Source: Hirsutella rhossiliensis (Eukaryota; Ascomycota; Sordariomycetes; Hypocreales; Ophiocordycipitaceae). Taken from it: DNA of 64,000 bases. Where the stretch lies: NCBI RefSeq assembly GCF_020360975.1, contig NW_025408680.1, positions 310,001 to 374,000 of the forward strand, given 5' to 3'. Shown here one piece after another: positions 22,514 through 33,395 of this stretch (position 1 is its first letter; each line of letters begins with the position of its first letter). Made by a program: the position numbers and the translations under genes. The notes beneath the pieces are model-generated. The model worked only from the letters and a program-made list of their open reading frames with translations, was not told the DNA's origin and made no database searches.

Positions 22514-22542
<29 letters not shown>
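22514..22542 (+). repeat. AAT-repeat tail of the LINE
   Basis: About ten AAT units terminate the element. This is a microsatellite tail instead of poly(A). Confidence 0.95.
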
Positions 22543-22545
<3 letters not shown>

Positions 22546-22557
22546 CGGTCTCACCTC
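22543..22557 (+). repeat. Target-site duplication of full-length LINE, right copy
   Basis: Exact repeat of 16552-16566. Confidence 0.95.
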
Positions 22558-22950
22558 CCTCTGCTGCTGATCACCCACTGCAGCTGCAGGGTTGGCCTTT
22601 TGAGCCGCGTCTTTTATGGTTTGGGCCGCTTTCTGCCAGGTCGGCATTCGGTGCCGTGTACAGTTACGTAGGGATTCAGGGAGTGGCCCGGGCGATCCGG
22701 CCCCTCTTTTTCTCCCTTGTCCTCCGGGGGCGGCACGGCATGTTCCTTGCTCTCCGCTGCGCTCCACCCCCATCTCTCCGACGTCGCCCTGCTCCCGTCA
22801 CTACCGCCGCGATCCTTCTCGTCCACCTGAAGCCTCACACTGCTTGCTCGCCCCCCCGACGAGGCAAAATCAACGCATCGGCTTCGAAGGAGAGACCATC
22901 CTTTCCAGTTTCCACCCCCGGCCTCCTCACCCCCCCCCCGACCCGCCCCG
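22558..22950 (+). promoter_or_regulatory. Remaining promoter region of shb17
   Basis: 393 bp between the LINE's right duplication and the shb17 ATG. It is rich in C tracts close to the start codon. The element has displaced everything further upstream by about 6 kb. Confidence 0.6.
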
Positions 22951-24902
22951 ATGCCGTCGTCGCCGCGCGTCTTCCTCGTCCGCCACGGCGAGACGGAGTG
23001 GTCGCTGAGCGGCAAACACACGGGCCGCACCGACATCCCGCTCACGGCAGACGGCGAGGAGCGCGTGCGTGCCACGGGCGAGGCCCTCGTCGGCAACAAC
23101 CGCCTCATTGTGCCCCGGAAGCTCTCCCACATGTCAGTGAGCCCTTTTTTTCGTCTCCTGGTTGCCTTCTCACTCCCCGCGCCCTGAGCCTTTGTGCTTG
23201 CTTCTTCCTGCTGCCGTCGTGGCGGAACGCCACGGCTGGCCGTTCCCACCTCCCATGCCCACCTCCCGTGCCCTCCTCTCCCGTCCGCCATCCATCCCTT
23301 GAGACATCGCGGGATGGCACGCTGCATGTACGCCATATATACCGTACATTGCATGGGACGACACATCATGTTATACGCATGTATGTGCGTCCAAGTGTGC
23401 GTGTGTGTGTGTGTGTGTGTGTACAGAGCAAAGTCACGGCAGCGGCAAATCAGACATGCGGTCCTCGTTCATGCGCGGCACGGCATTTATGCGTCCACCC
23501 GTTCAAGGGGGGCGCGGCACGGCATTGCCACCACATGGAGGGTTTGAGCTGCCATGGGGGCGACGGCCTGCGAGGCAGCCACGGCACTCTGCCGCTGCAT
23601 CACTGTCGCCATGGCCCAGCTGCAAACAGCCGGGAAGAAGGGGAGGGGGAGTGAAAGGGTGTCATGGCCTCAACGACTCCGGGGAAAACACATATGCCAC
23701 CATCATCAGCGGCTGCGGTCCGTCGAGTACGCGGTTTGCGGCCACTGACTACGTCGACCCCCCCTCCCTTGTTCTGCAAATCAAACTCTTTTGCTCCTTG
23801 ATGGGTGCTTTGCCTCGTCACATCACCCGTCATGTATCTGCCCCCCCCCTCTGTTCTGCCAGCCCGGCCTCGTCGTATACTTGACTGCACAAGATATACC
23901 CACAGGGATACATCCCTTCCTCCACTCATGCAAGCCGTCTCCCCAGCACCAGCAACGGCAGCATTCCCCGGGAGGAGGAGGAGGAGCTTCTGAAGATAGA
24001 CTGACGACCCGGCCTCGCACGCCACGCACAGCTACGTCTCGCCCCGCAAGCGTGCCCAGCGCACCTTTGAGCTGCTCGGCCTCGGCACCGCCGGCGCCCT
24101 CCCCTGGGCCGCCCACGGCGGCGCCCTCCAGCGCAAGGGGTCTGTGTGCGACGCCCGCGTCGAGGTCATCGAGGACGTCCGCGAGTGGGACTATGGCGAC
24201 TATGAGGGCATCGTGACCCCCGAGATTCGCAGGATGAGGGCCGAGCAGGGCCTCCAGGGGACTTGGGACATTTGGCGGGATGGCTGTCCTGGGGGAGAGT
24301 GGGTTTGCCCCTTGCCTGTCCAGACACATATCCTTTTCTTTCCCGTCATCCGTGCCGGTCCATGGCCTCGACGTGACTGCTGGACTTTCCTCGTCACCTC
24401 TCTCGCCATCTCCCACCCACTCCAAGACCGAGACAAAGGCTTTCTCTGCTAACCAGCCGCTGCGCGCGGCAACAGGAGCCCCGAGCAGGTGACACAACGA
24501 CTGGACCGGCTCATCGCCGACATCAGGCAAAAGTGGCACCAGCCCGTCATGAGCAGCAAGCACGCCGCCGACGAGGCCGGAGACGTCCTCATCGTCGCCC
24601 ACGGCCACATCCTGCGCGCCTTCGCCATGCGCTGGGCCGGCAAGACGCTCCAGGACGGGCCGGCGTTTTTGCTCGAGGCCGGCGGCGTCGGCACCCTCAG
24701 GTGAGTTTTTCCTCGTCGCGGTGGGTGCCATGACGCGGAAACCCCGGCGTGACACGAGGGGCCACCCGCCCGCGAGGTTTGGGACAGGGACGGAAGCTGA
24801 TTTTTCGTCGCCAGCTATGAGCATCACAACATCGAGGAGCCCGCCATTCTGCTTGGCGGCGCCTTTGTCGTTGACATGGTCGAAAAGGGCATGCAGAAAT
24901 AA
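22951..24902 (+). CDS. shb17: Sedoheptulose-1,7-bisphosphatase-like histidine phosphatase (Shb17)
   Basis: Four exons (22951-23132, 24032-24298, 24476-24700, 24815-24902) encode 253 residues. The introns are 899, 177 and 114 nt. The N-terminus has the phosphohistidine signature [11 protein letters not shown] (His12), followed by [15 protein letters not shown] as in yeast Shb17. Exon 2 resumes with [16 protein letters not shown], and its end has [13 protein letters not shown] and [12 protein letters not shown]. The second catalytic His is in [17 protein letters not shown], and the end has [18 protein letters not shown]. The family is part of the phosphoglycerate-mutase superfamily. Shb17 dephosphorylates sedoheptulose-1,7-bisphosphate for non-oxidative ribose formation in the cytosol. 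The first intron is very long for this genome. The gene converges with the methyltransferase across 191 bp. Confidence 0.9.
23401..23422. repeat. GT microsatellite within shb17 intron 1
   Basis: Eleven GT units inside the 899-nt intron. Confidence 0.95.
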
Positions 24903-25093
24903 GGGGGATGGGGAATAAGCTTGTGGTCCCTGGGGGAGTTGGGGACATCAATAGAGGAGGCGTATTCCCCCGCCTCTTTGTATCGAGCAAGAGATGACAA
25001 GGTTGTCTTATAATAATATATCTCGCACTCTACAAGGCGAATGTCCGAGCAACGACAATCAACGAGCAAGAGTCCACCGGCGAACACGCCACA

Positions 25094-26240
25094 TCAAGCC
25101 TTCTCCCCCCTAGCCAAAAACACCCTCCTGACCATATCCCCGCGCCCCTCGCCGGCGCCCTCAAAGACAAGCTCCTCATCCATCTCACGAAACGCAAACC
25201 CCCGCCCCACGCCGGCGCCCTCAAAGATGCGCCGCACCTCGTCCTCGACGAAGCCGTGGTGCCGCACCCCGCGCACGGCCGCGTCGTCGACGGCGCCGGC
25301 CGCGTGCGCCACAAAGTCGAGCACGAGGAGCACGCCGCCGGGCCGCAGGCGCTGGGCGAGGCGCGACGCCGCGAGGTGGCAGTCGTCGAAGTGGTGGAAG
25401 CCGGCGCCGACGCCGGCCACGTCGAAGCCCCCGAGGTTGGGCGTCGAGAGCGCGCGCGGCCGTGGGTCTGACGGGTCGAGGAGGTTGCCTACGTGTGCTG
25501 TGCGCTGCTCTGGCGTGAAGCCCTGACGAGGGGGTCAGTGGACAAAGGGACGGTTGAGTGTATTTGTTGTGGTTTTCGTGGGACTGAGAACCCAAGGGGA
25601 GGGGGTCAGGTTTCGACTATGGTTCTTGTTCGATGTGTGTATGCATAGGTTTGTTCTCTTGCTCGAGGACGCTTGACATGGGAATGCTGCTCAAAAGCCA
25701 AACAAGTAGAACTCACCTCACTCCGGGCCCTTGCATTATACGCCTCGACCATGCTCTCCGAGACGTCGATGCCGACGCACTGGCTGAGACGGTCCCCCAA
25801 CGCCTGGGCCGCAGTCAGCAAAGCCCCGTCTCACACGGCACGGTTTCCAGAGCACACACACCGCCGACAAGAAGCCCGTGCCACAGGCATAGTCGAGCAT
25901 CCGGCCTCCCTCGCGGGCCCCGATGAAGGCGGCATTGCCCCTGACCTGTCTCTCCATGACGGCCCTCGCCTTGTGGAACTTGGCGTCGTATTCGGGAGCA
26001 AGCTTGCTGCGCGTTTGGGATTCACCGGTAAGTAATGTATCTGAGAGTGTTTGTTTTTCTTTCCTCGCTCAGAGAGGGGGGGTTACGGGAGGGGGAACGA
26101 CGGCTTGAAGAGTGTGATGTTATGGGCAGGGGGGGTTGGATAAGATACGCGAGGCGGCCTTGCGGACCTGCAGACGAGCAAGCCGGAGTGCGGACAACGT
26201 ACTTGAAATAAGCCCGGTTCACGGCTGAAGCATCCGCCAT
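25094..26240 (-). CDS. SAM-dependent class I methyltransferase
   Basis: Exons 26240-26203, 26006-25862, 25803-25717 and 25522-25094 encode 232 residues. The introns are 196, 58 and 194 nt with GTACGT, GTGTGT and GTGAGT donors. Splicing of exons 1 and 2 gives NRAYFNKLAPEYDAKFHKA, and motif I is GGRMLDYACGTGFLS. The acidic ribose-binding strand reads CVGIDVSESMVEAYNARA. Downstream are VGAGFHHFDD, RLRPGGVLLVLDF and a C-terminal beta-hairpin (FREMDEELVFEGAG). This is the Methyltransf_11/UbiE-like fold. The substrate cannot be told from sequence. Many fungal small-molecule methyltransferases look like this, but no biosynthetic cluster surrounds it. Confidence 0.88.
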
Positions 26241-29200
26241 GACGAGGATTGGAAGGGGAAAAGACGATGTGATGAAATGCAAAGGAGAGTCGTTGCCCAA
26301 GCAGCAGGTCAACAACGCATGAAAAGCCGAGTCTGCCTCCCCCCTGTCGCAAGGACAGCGCCGCCACGGCCTTTTATACCCGCGCTGCCGGACACATCTC
26401 GGCAGCTTTTTTGCCTCGACGTCTGCTTCTCTCCGGGGGCGCCCCGCCTTGTTCGGAGAGCGCGGCGGAGAGTGGGGTGGGTCCGTCAGCCGGCCCCCCC
26501 CCGGACTGGGTGCGGGGTTGGAGCTGGGCCCGTGGCGCGCCGCCGTCGAGTCACGTGCTCTGGCGAGATTGACTGCTGGTCCATCGGGAGCTATCGAGGA
26601 CGGGCATTTTTGCATCCGAGGCTGGCTCCTGGTGCCGCGTGGGATGGGCCAGGCGCCATCGCGGCCCAGGAGGACTCCTCACAGTCTGTCGTTGGCCACA
26701 TCTCGGCCCTGGCACGCGCTCTCTTCCCCCTACCCCGGCATCTCCCGCCTACATCGCATGATTCGCATCCAGGGGCATCTTCCCCCCCCCTAATGCCGTG
26801 TTATGGATTGGACGCAATTGATGCAACAGATGCAAGCCGACTGATTCTAGTCCAGGTCCGATTCGAGCTGCCGTTTCCTGAGTTCCTCTCGAAAATCAGA
26901 CCAGTTGCTGCTCGGTGACCTCGCTGCGACTCCCGATTCCGCTTGAGAAGCCGTCTCCGCGTCCGGTCACGCCGCAGACCACGTCACAGATCGCGCCTCC
27001 GCATCGCCCCATCCTTCTTGCCGTGGCTTACGCTTCGCTATAGGATCTTGCCGAATTCAAAAGGAGCCACTCCCCGACTCGCAGGACGAGGGCGTGACGA
27101 GCCGCGCCCGGCGAGTGTACCAGGCAGCGCCATCGCAAAGAAAAACGTCCCGCTGCCGAACACACATGAATCTCCAGGCAGTCGCTGAGGCGTAGATGCA
27201 GCAAGCATCTGCGGTCCTTCCCAATCCTCTCCGCCGCGCCTCGTTGTCCAAGCCGCCGAAAAGAGCATCCCGAGCCCGGTCAACGATTACCGGCAAGAGG
27301 TGCTGAAAGCCGTCTCAGGAGGCGATGCAAAACCGACAAGTACGGGTTGCAAAAACGCAACTAATCAAGTCAATATCAAGAGTCGTCCGCAAAGGAGTGG
27401 ACGGGAGTCGAAGTCTACTCAGCGCTCTGACGTGGTCCAAAATCTGCTGCCTGGAGACATCGACTGCGTTGACAACAGAAACAAAGCACCGACGAACAAG
27501 AAAGCTTCAGCTGGGGACAAAGCACCACTTGTTTCTTTTGCTGTTCAGCTTGCAGAAAGAAGCCAGGTGCTTTAGACAAAGAAAAGAGCAAGGAACCGCA
27601 CATGCTCTCCCCACTGAGGCAGGACATTCCCTCCAGCTGATTGATCATGTGCCCCTCAAACGGCATCGAATCTACTCACAAGAGACCGACTGGACGAATG
27701 AACTTGATAGTGTCCATCGTTCTAGGAGCAACGGCAGCTATCTGCGGCTTCGCGCTTACGCTGTTCGAGTCGTAGTCTCGGGGGAATTGGCCATCGGGCA
27801 GCGTCGCCATGTGCAAGTATATAGTAAAGCACGGGAAGGGGAATCAATAAGCAGGACGTCCCCCTTCGTTTCCTGTTTACACGTCTTCATATGTTGCCGA
27901 GTTCCATCCCTCAACCATTTCAAGGCGATTGAACGGCATTTCCGAACACAAACAAGTCCAGGCTCTTAACCTAGACAATACAAAGTAAAGAGGCAAGCCT
28001 TGTACAGGGGTCGCAGTGGTGCGAATAGCCACCACGCCCCTTTCGGAAGAATCTGCGAGTCCATCGCCAACCACCGTCTCCCATAGAATGCCCAGCTGTC
28101 TTTACGTCATATTCGACAGCTTCACCCGGTATCGAGTATCAACAGACCCGCGAGAGCCAGCACACGGAGCCTAGCTAACCCGAGAACTCTACCGACCCGC
28201 AGGCCATCCGCTCGCAAACCCGCCGAATCGATTCCCAAGAACCCTCGCCCTCTCAAGGCGACTCAACGCCAAACAGCCAAGTCAACCAGGCACCGACGAC
28301 ACGAAAGAGCCTAGAGTCTCGTGCTTGATTCGTCACAGCTCTCAACGCCAGCGTGGCCCTGGCCAAACACTGATACACACACGTTACCCCATGAGCTCTC
28401 GAGGAAAAAGCACCGCGAGCCTCTGAGCCTGAACAGACGAAAGATCAAACGCGCCTTCCGGGTACAACCTGTCAAGCCTTAGATTTGTACGGGATCTTCC
28501 CGCTCCGCGTACGGCATCACCATCGTCGTTACCGTGGGCTGGCTTTTACCCGTCTTACCCACCCTCCCCTCCCCTCCCCTTTTCCCCCGAAGCACGACAT
28601 GTCGATCAACATTCGACGGCTGTGATCGTCCCCCTTTGGCGCAACTGGTATCCGCCAGGCGAGACAGATTGGCCACGACAGAGATGGAAGCACGGGATGA
28701 ACCTACATACCCACGTGTATACAGCCCAACCTCCCTCTCCCTCTCCCTCTTTCTCGTCTGTCCACTTGGACCGACAACAGTCCGCCTTCCCAACCCCCCC
28801 TGTCTCCCCCGCTCTCCACCCCCATAATCTTGGAATCCGAATCTCTGTATGATTAGCCGGCCCCGGAAAATCAAGAGCCACTTGCCGTTCATCCACCTCC
28901 GCGCCCTCCGCCCCAGAGGATGTGTTGATTAAGACACACATGCTTGCAAGTAAAAGAGAACCAACAAGAGGAGCAAGCAGGGAGGAGAGAGAAGGTACAG
29001 GATCCAGCCAGCCGGCCAACCGCAACATGCAAAAAAAGTCGGGGGTAGGCAAGAACCACGGCTCGGTACATTCGTACGAGTCCATGTACAGTCGCGGCGG
29101 TGTCGAAACGTGGCCTGTTTTCACACGCAATGGCCTTCCAAGGGTTGGGCGAGAGAGCAGGGGTGGAGGGAGGAGGAGGATCAGCAGGCATGCGAGCCCG

Positions 29201-32200
29201 AGTGAGTAAGTGAGCACAGCGCGGAATCGAGTATCCGCAATGCCGTCCCATGACTTGATTACTCGGTGCTTCAGCCATTATGCCATGTACCAACGTCCAA
29301 GAAACGGCCGCCAGCATCGAGGGACGGTATAATAACAGCGTCTGCTAAACCCTCAGCCAACTGGTATGAGTACACAACGTATAATATATACCTACATCAA
29401 TGGGTAAGCGGACCAGCGGTTTGCAGCTGTGCGTGCCGGCCTCGTGCATAACGGGACCACCACTGCACTGCGATCCACGCCGACTCTTGATTGGCCTCCA
29501 CAACTGAATACGAGTTCCCTCAGTCGGCAACAAGGTTACTACTGTACAACGAGGGGGGCACCAGGGGGGAGGGGTGTCGCGGTCGACCGACGACGACAGT
29601 GGAAGAATACATGGTCTGCCAACGACCAGAGGGTAAAGTTAGTTGCATGGTTGGAACACTAACCAGTGCCATTACGAGACTGGATAATAAATAGAGTGCA
29701 AACGATGCATGGCTACCTTGCACGCGCCCCTCCCTTTTCCCGGCTGCGAGCGGCAAGGGATCGACGCACGAGATTCCATGCCCTCGTCTCATCTGCACAC
29801 CGCCGCCGCCGCATCAGCGCTTGTCCCGCGCGCAAGTGAGCGAAGAGGACAGGGGGGACGGGGGAGGGGGACGAATGACAGTGCCCATTCATGCAGTCCC
29901 CGCTGAGATTGAATGACCGCTTGACGGGCGGTTTTGCTCGTCGGCCCGTTCGCCCGCACGCCAAGGCAAAGTCTAAAAAAGAGCAACGAGGAAAAAATCA
30001 AAACCGAAAGGATGGCCGGGATTGTGTGGCGCCTCGCGGCCCGTGTTGGAGCGTCGAGAAGAGCCAACTCGATTCCCCTTCTCTCTTTCGTGCCTCGTGG
30101 TTGGCGGCAATGCCGCGGCGCCGGAACCAGTCGTGGGCGAATCAGCTGGCCCCCTGTCCGACACACGGAACAAGCGGGAAGGCGTGGAACACAGCTCTGC
30201 AGGGCACCCCGTCAGCCAACCGCGCTCGGGGCCAACGGTTGGTCCCGACGGCATCTGTACACGGGGCGGCAAGCCGATTCGCGCGCACGACTCGATGAAC
30301 GGTCACCGGGTTAGCGCGGCTCGCGCTGTGAGGGTGGAGGAAATGAGTCGGAGGAGGGGGGAGCGGCTGATGCCCAAGTCCCAGGCGCCACCCAATGACA
30401 CCGACCACCGTTCCAATGCCAACGTTCGGCAGGCAGCAGGACCAGAAAATGAGCCAGCCAACCGGGGGCCCCCCTAGCACCCCAAGGGACTGTGTTGTGA
30501 GAACTGTACGCACTGGCAATGCCGCCGAGATTAGGTCCCGCTTGCTGCCGGGCCGAGCCCTGTTTCTGGGGTCGTTGGGGAATCTGCTTTCTCGTACTGT
30601 GACGGCCGAGGGGGTTTGGCACGCAGAAAGTCGCATTGTCGCAGGCGACGTGGCTGCCTCCCCCCCCCCCCTTTCCTGGTCCGCTGACGGAATCCGCGGC
30701 GAGCCTGCCCCACTCCATCAAGGGTGCCGTGTCTCTTCCTCTCCAACATGATCCATGGCCAGGGGAAAAGGGGGGAAGACGTCGACTTTTCGAAACGCCC
30801 CTGCTGCCCAGGGTTGCGGCGGTCTCCGCGGCAGAGCAGCGAGTGGTGGACACGTCACTGCATCCACGCACCCGCCCAATGTGCACCCAAGGCCTCAGCC
30901 CCAAAACCGGGGCTGACCACGGAAGACTGCATGCGGCCGGGCCGGGCTGCATGAATCGTCCGCATGAGAGTTCGGTCACGTGATGGCCCGTCGCTGTGTG
31001 CGATTGGCGGGCCGGGCCTTGTCTGGGGCAAGCTAAGCAGCCGGCCCATGCCGGAGCTGAGGACCTTGGGACCAACCGGAGCAGGTGAAGACAAAAGGAA
31101 CAAACGGCCCCTCGGCGCTTGATGATCCAACACGATGGATGCCTCGTGTCTGACGGGTCCAACTGGTCCAGTCGTGTCTCATGCCCCCTTGTCTCTGGCC
31201 CTCGCCCAGTCGCAGCTGCGTGAGGCACTTGAAGCACACAAGAGCTGCCGGCCACGATCTCGTCCAGTCATGTGACGCCGAGGCCTGCGGTGCGACTGCG
31301 TGTTGGCTCCAAGGCCCCCGGCGCCGACCGTCAGACAACACAGGCCCGTGTAGCAATCGGCGAGCCGGTGCAATCCTTTTCGGCAACGCGAGGAGAGGAA
31401 AGAACTGGCTCGTGCAATGGCCCCCTCACCAGCACAGCGTCTCCAAGTGATGCGGGCGGCTGCGACGTGAGTGTTGGCCGGCGCCGCTCTGTCCAGCACA
31501 GCCGTGCGCGAGACGGACCCTGCTGTCGCTTCCCCTGACCAAGCAATGCTTACCAATATGTTGGCACGACCTGGCTCTTGCCGCCGATTGCTGTCTAATG
31601 TGTGCTTTCCCCCCCTTTCATCTTCCCGCGTATTGGTCTGTGGAGGTCCATCACAGGAACGAACGCTATCCCAATTCAGGACCTGGCCCGGGGTTCCCCT
31701 TTTCCTTTTTTTTCTCGCCTCCGGGCCCGTGTCGGACTGCCTTTTTGCAACGGCATTCCGTGTACACATACCGGGCCCCTTTCGATGGTCAGTACCTAGT
31801 CCTGGGGGCACCCGTGAGCACTCACCGTGCGGCGAAGACAACAGTGTCCAGGGGACGAGTGTGGCCAAGGACAACATTATCCTTGAATTGGGCACTAGTT
31901 TTCACTGCACCTTTGTGTACTACCATCCTCCAAATCGCCCAGTCCGGTACTCGTGGTAGATGACGGTGGGCTGTTGCATACATTGAGGGTCAAGCTGCGG
32001 CTTTGGAGCAAGTCTTGGTAGCAAGACAGCGAGAGACTGCTCGTGCGGCTGTCTGTCTTGCCCAGAATTGCTTTCCTGGCTCGCTCTCGCGGGGTGATTG
32101 GGGTCGACATCGGCCAACTTCCAAGTCGCCGAAGCGCCTTCGGGGCATTTCCGACTGGGTCTAGGGAGCACGGCTCGGTGACCTCTCTGCACCTATCATG

Positions 32201-33365
32201 GAGAGGGCTGCAGAAGCAAGCGGATGCGGGGATTGTGCGGCCGGTCGGAGAAGATACTTGGGCACCATCGAACCATACCGACAATCAACTGCCGCGTCTG
32301 TGGATCGTCTCTACCGTCCAAGCCCGGGCTGTCCTTGCACGCTATCCCTGCTCGGCGACAGTCGAGACGCGGATCCAGCGGAGGATGGCCGTGGCTCGGA
32401 GGCCGAGGTCAAGATCGAGCGACAGGTTGCAAGTGCCGACGCATGCGTGCGTGTACTGAGACGTACTCGTACTTGTACTGCGCGCATTCTCTTCAGGCCG
32501 GGTTGCAGTTCAAGCGGTCCAAGAGCAGCGGCAGGCAGATGGCTCGCCTCGCCTTGGCGCTCGCACCCGTCACAGGAGAAGCTCGAGAGAAGGCGCGTTT
32601 GCTGAGCGTGGCTAGATGCTCCGGCGTTGTGCGGCACTAGCTTTCCCGCAATTTCAGGCGGGAGGCCCCGAGCCGCCCTTAGTCGGGATCTCACGTCGAC
32701 CAGAAAATGCACGAACGCCGCAAGACCCTGGGGGCAGGCAGGCATGCTGGAAGAAGAAAGAAAGGCCGTGTCTCAGTTGGTGCCGGACACGACGACCGTC
32801 GATGGTCAGGGAACCGAGGTGTACATGCTCGGGCGGGGAATGCCGAGGCGACGTGTTGAGCTGAAGAGGCAGAGTCAGTTGTTCGGGGCGGGCGCTGTCA
32901 ACTGTCGCACGCATCCGGTGATCCAGGCAGCTGCGGGAGGGATCAGGGATGCAGAGCCGGAGACCCTTGGCCTGGCGCGAGCGAGGGACTGTTCGTCAAC
33001 GGGCGGTCGGCGCCAAGCCTTTGCAGACGAGACGGCGGAGGAGAGGAGAGGAGGTGTGTCGGCGAGGATTTTTTTTCAAAGGGAGCAGCTACTTGCATCA
33101 TGAGTTCCACGCCAACGCTACGCTATAACGTGCGTATACGGCTTGTATGTACTCAGTACATGCGGACTGGGTAGGTAGGTAGGTAAGTGCCCACCACTAC
33201 TTGGACACTCATCTCACTGTACTCTGTAGCAGCATAGTTAGGTACCTACCTTGGGTAAGAATGGCAAGGTAGGTAGAGGTAGGTACGTTCCTGGGCGGTG
33301 TATTCATGCAGCCACAAGTGCCCAGGACATGCTTGTGTTTGGCTCAGTAAAGTCAGCTGGCGTCA

Positions 33366-33395
33366 GCTGGAGCCTGCTGGAGCCTGCTGGAGCCT
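33366..33395. repeat. Tandem 10-mer GCTGGAGCCT x3
   Basis: Three exact adjacent units in the gene desert. Confidence 0.9.

Larger units (their letters stand above)
16567..22542 (+). mobile_element. Full-length Tad/I-type non-LTR retrotransposon (LINE)
   Basis: A 5,976-bp element with a 127-bp 5' UTR, a gag-like ORF1 with three Cys/His knuckles, and an ORF2 with apurinic-type endonuclease, reverse transcriptase (YADD), RNase H and a C-terminal CxC...HxxxC finger. A ~395-bp 3' UTR contains two hairpins and ends in about ten AAT repeats. It has no terminal repeats and is flanked by a perfect 15-bp target duplication, as expected for target-primed reverse transcription. Domain order and the RNase H place it in the Tad1/I group of fungal LINEs. 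Both ORFs are interrupted by many one-base shifts. It is GC-rich, without the TA-rich look or stop-codon spray of repeat-induced point mutation. A near-identical truncated copy lies at 59945-60709. Confidence 0.95.

Noticed and set aside
16567..22542. Possible LTR retrotransposon or DNA transposon
   Set aside because: No terminal repeats, integrase or transposase. The endonuclease-RT-RNase H order and AAT tail define a LINE.
25094..26240. Methyltransferase plus Zn2Cys6 factor as a secondary-metabolite cluster
   Set aside because: They are 16 kb apart with no PKS, NRPS, terpene synthase, P450 or transporter between them.
28636..28700. tRNA-like A-box (TTGGCGCAACTGGTA)
   Set aside because: No B-box (GGTTCGANNCC) at the required distance and no acceptor stem pairing.
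30311..31255. 314-codon minus frame in the gene desert
   Set aside because: No domain, and overlapped by equally long frames on the other strand.
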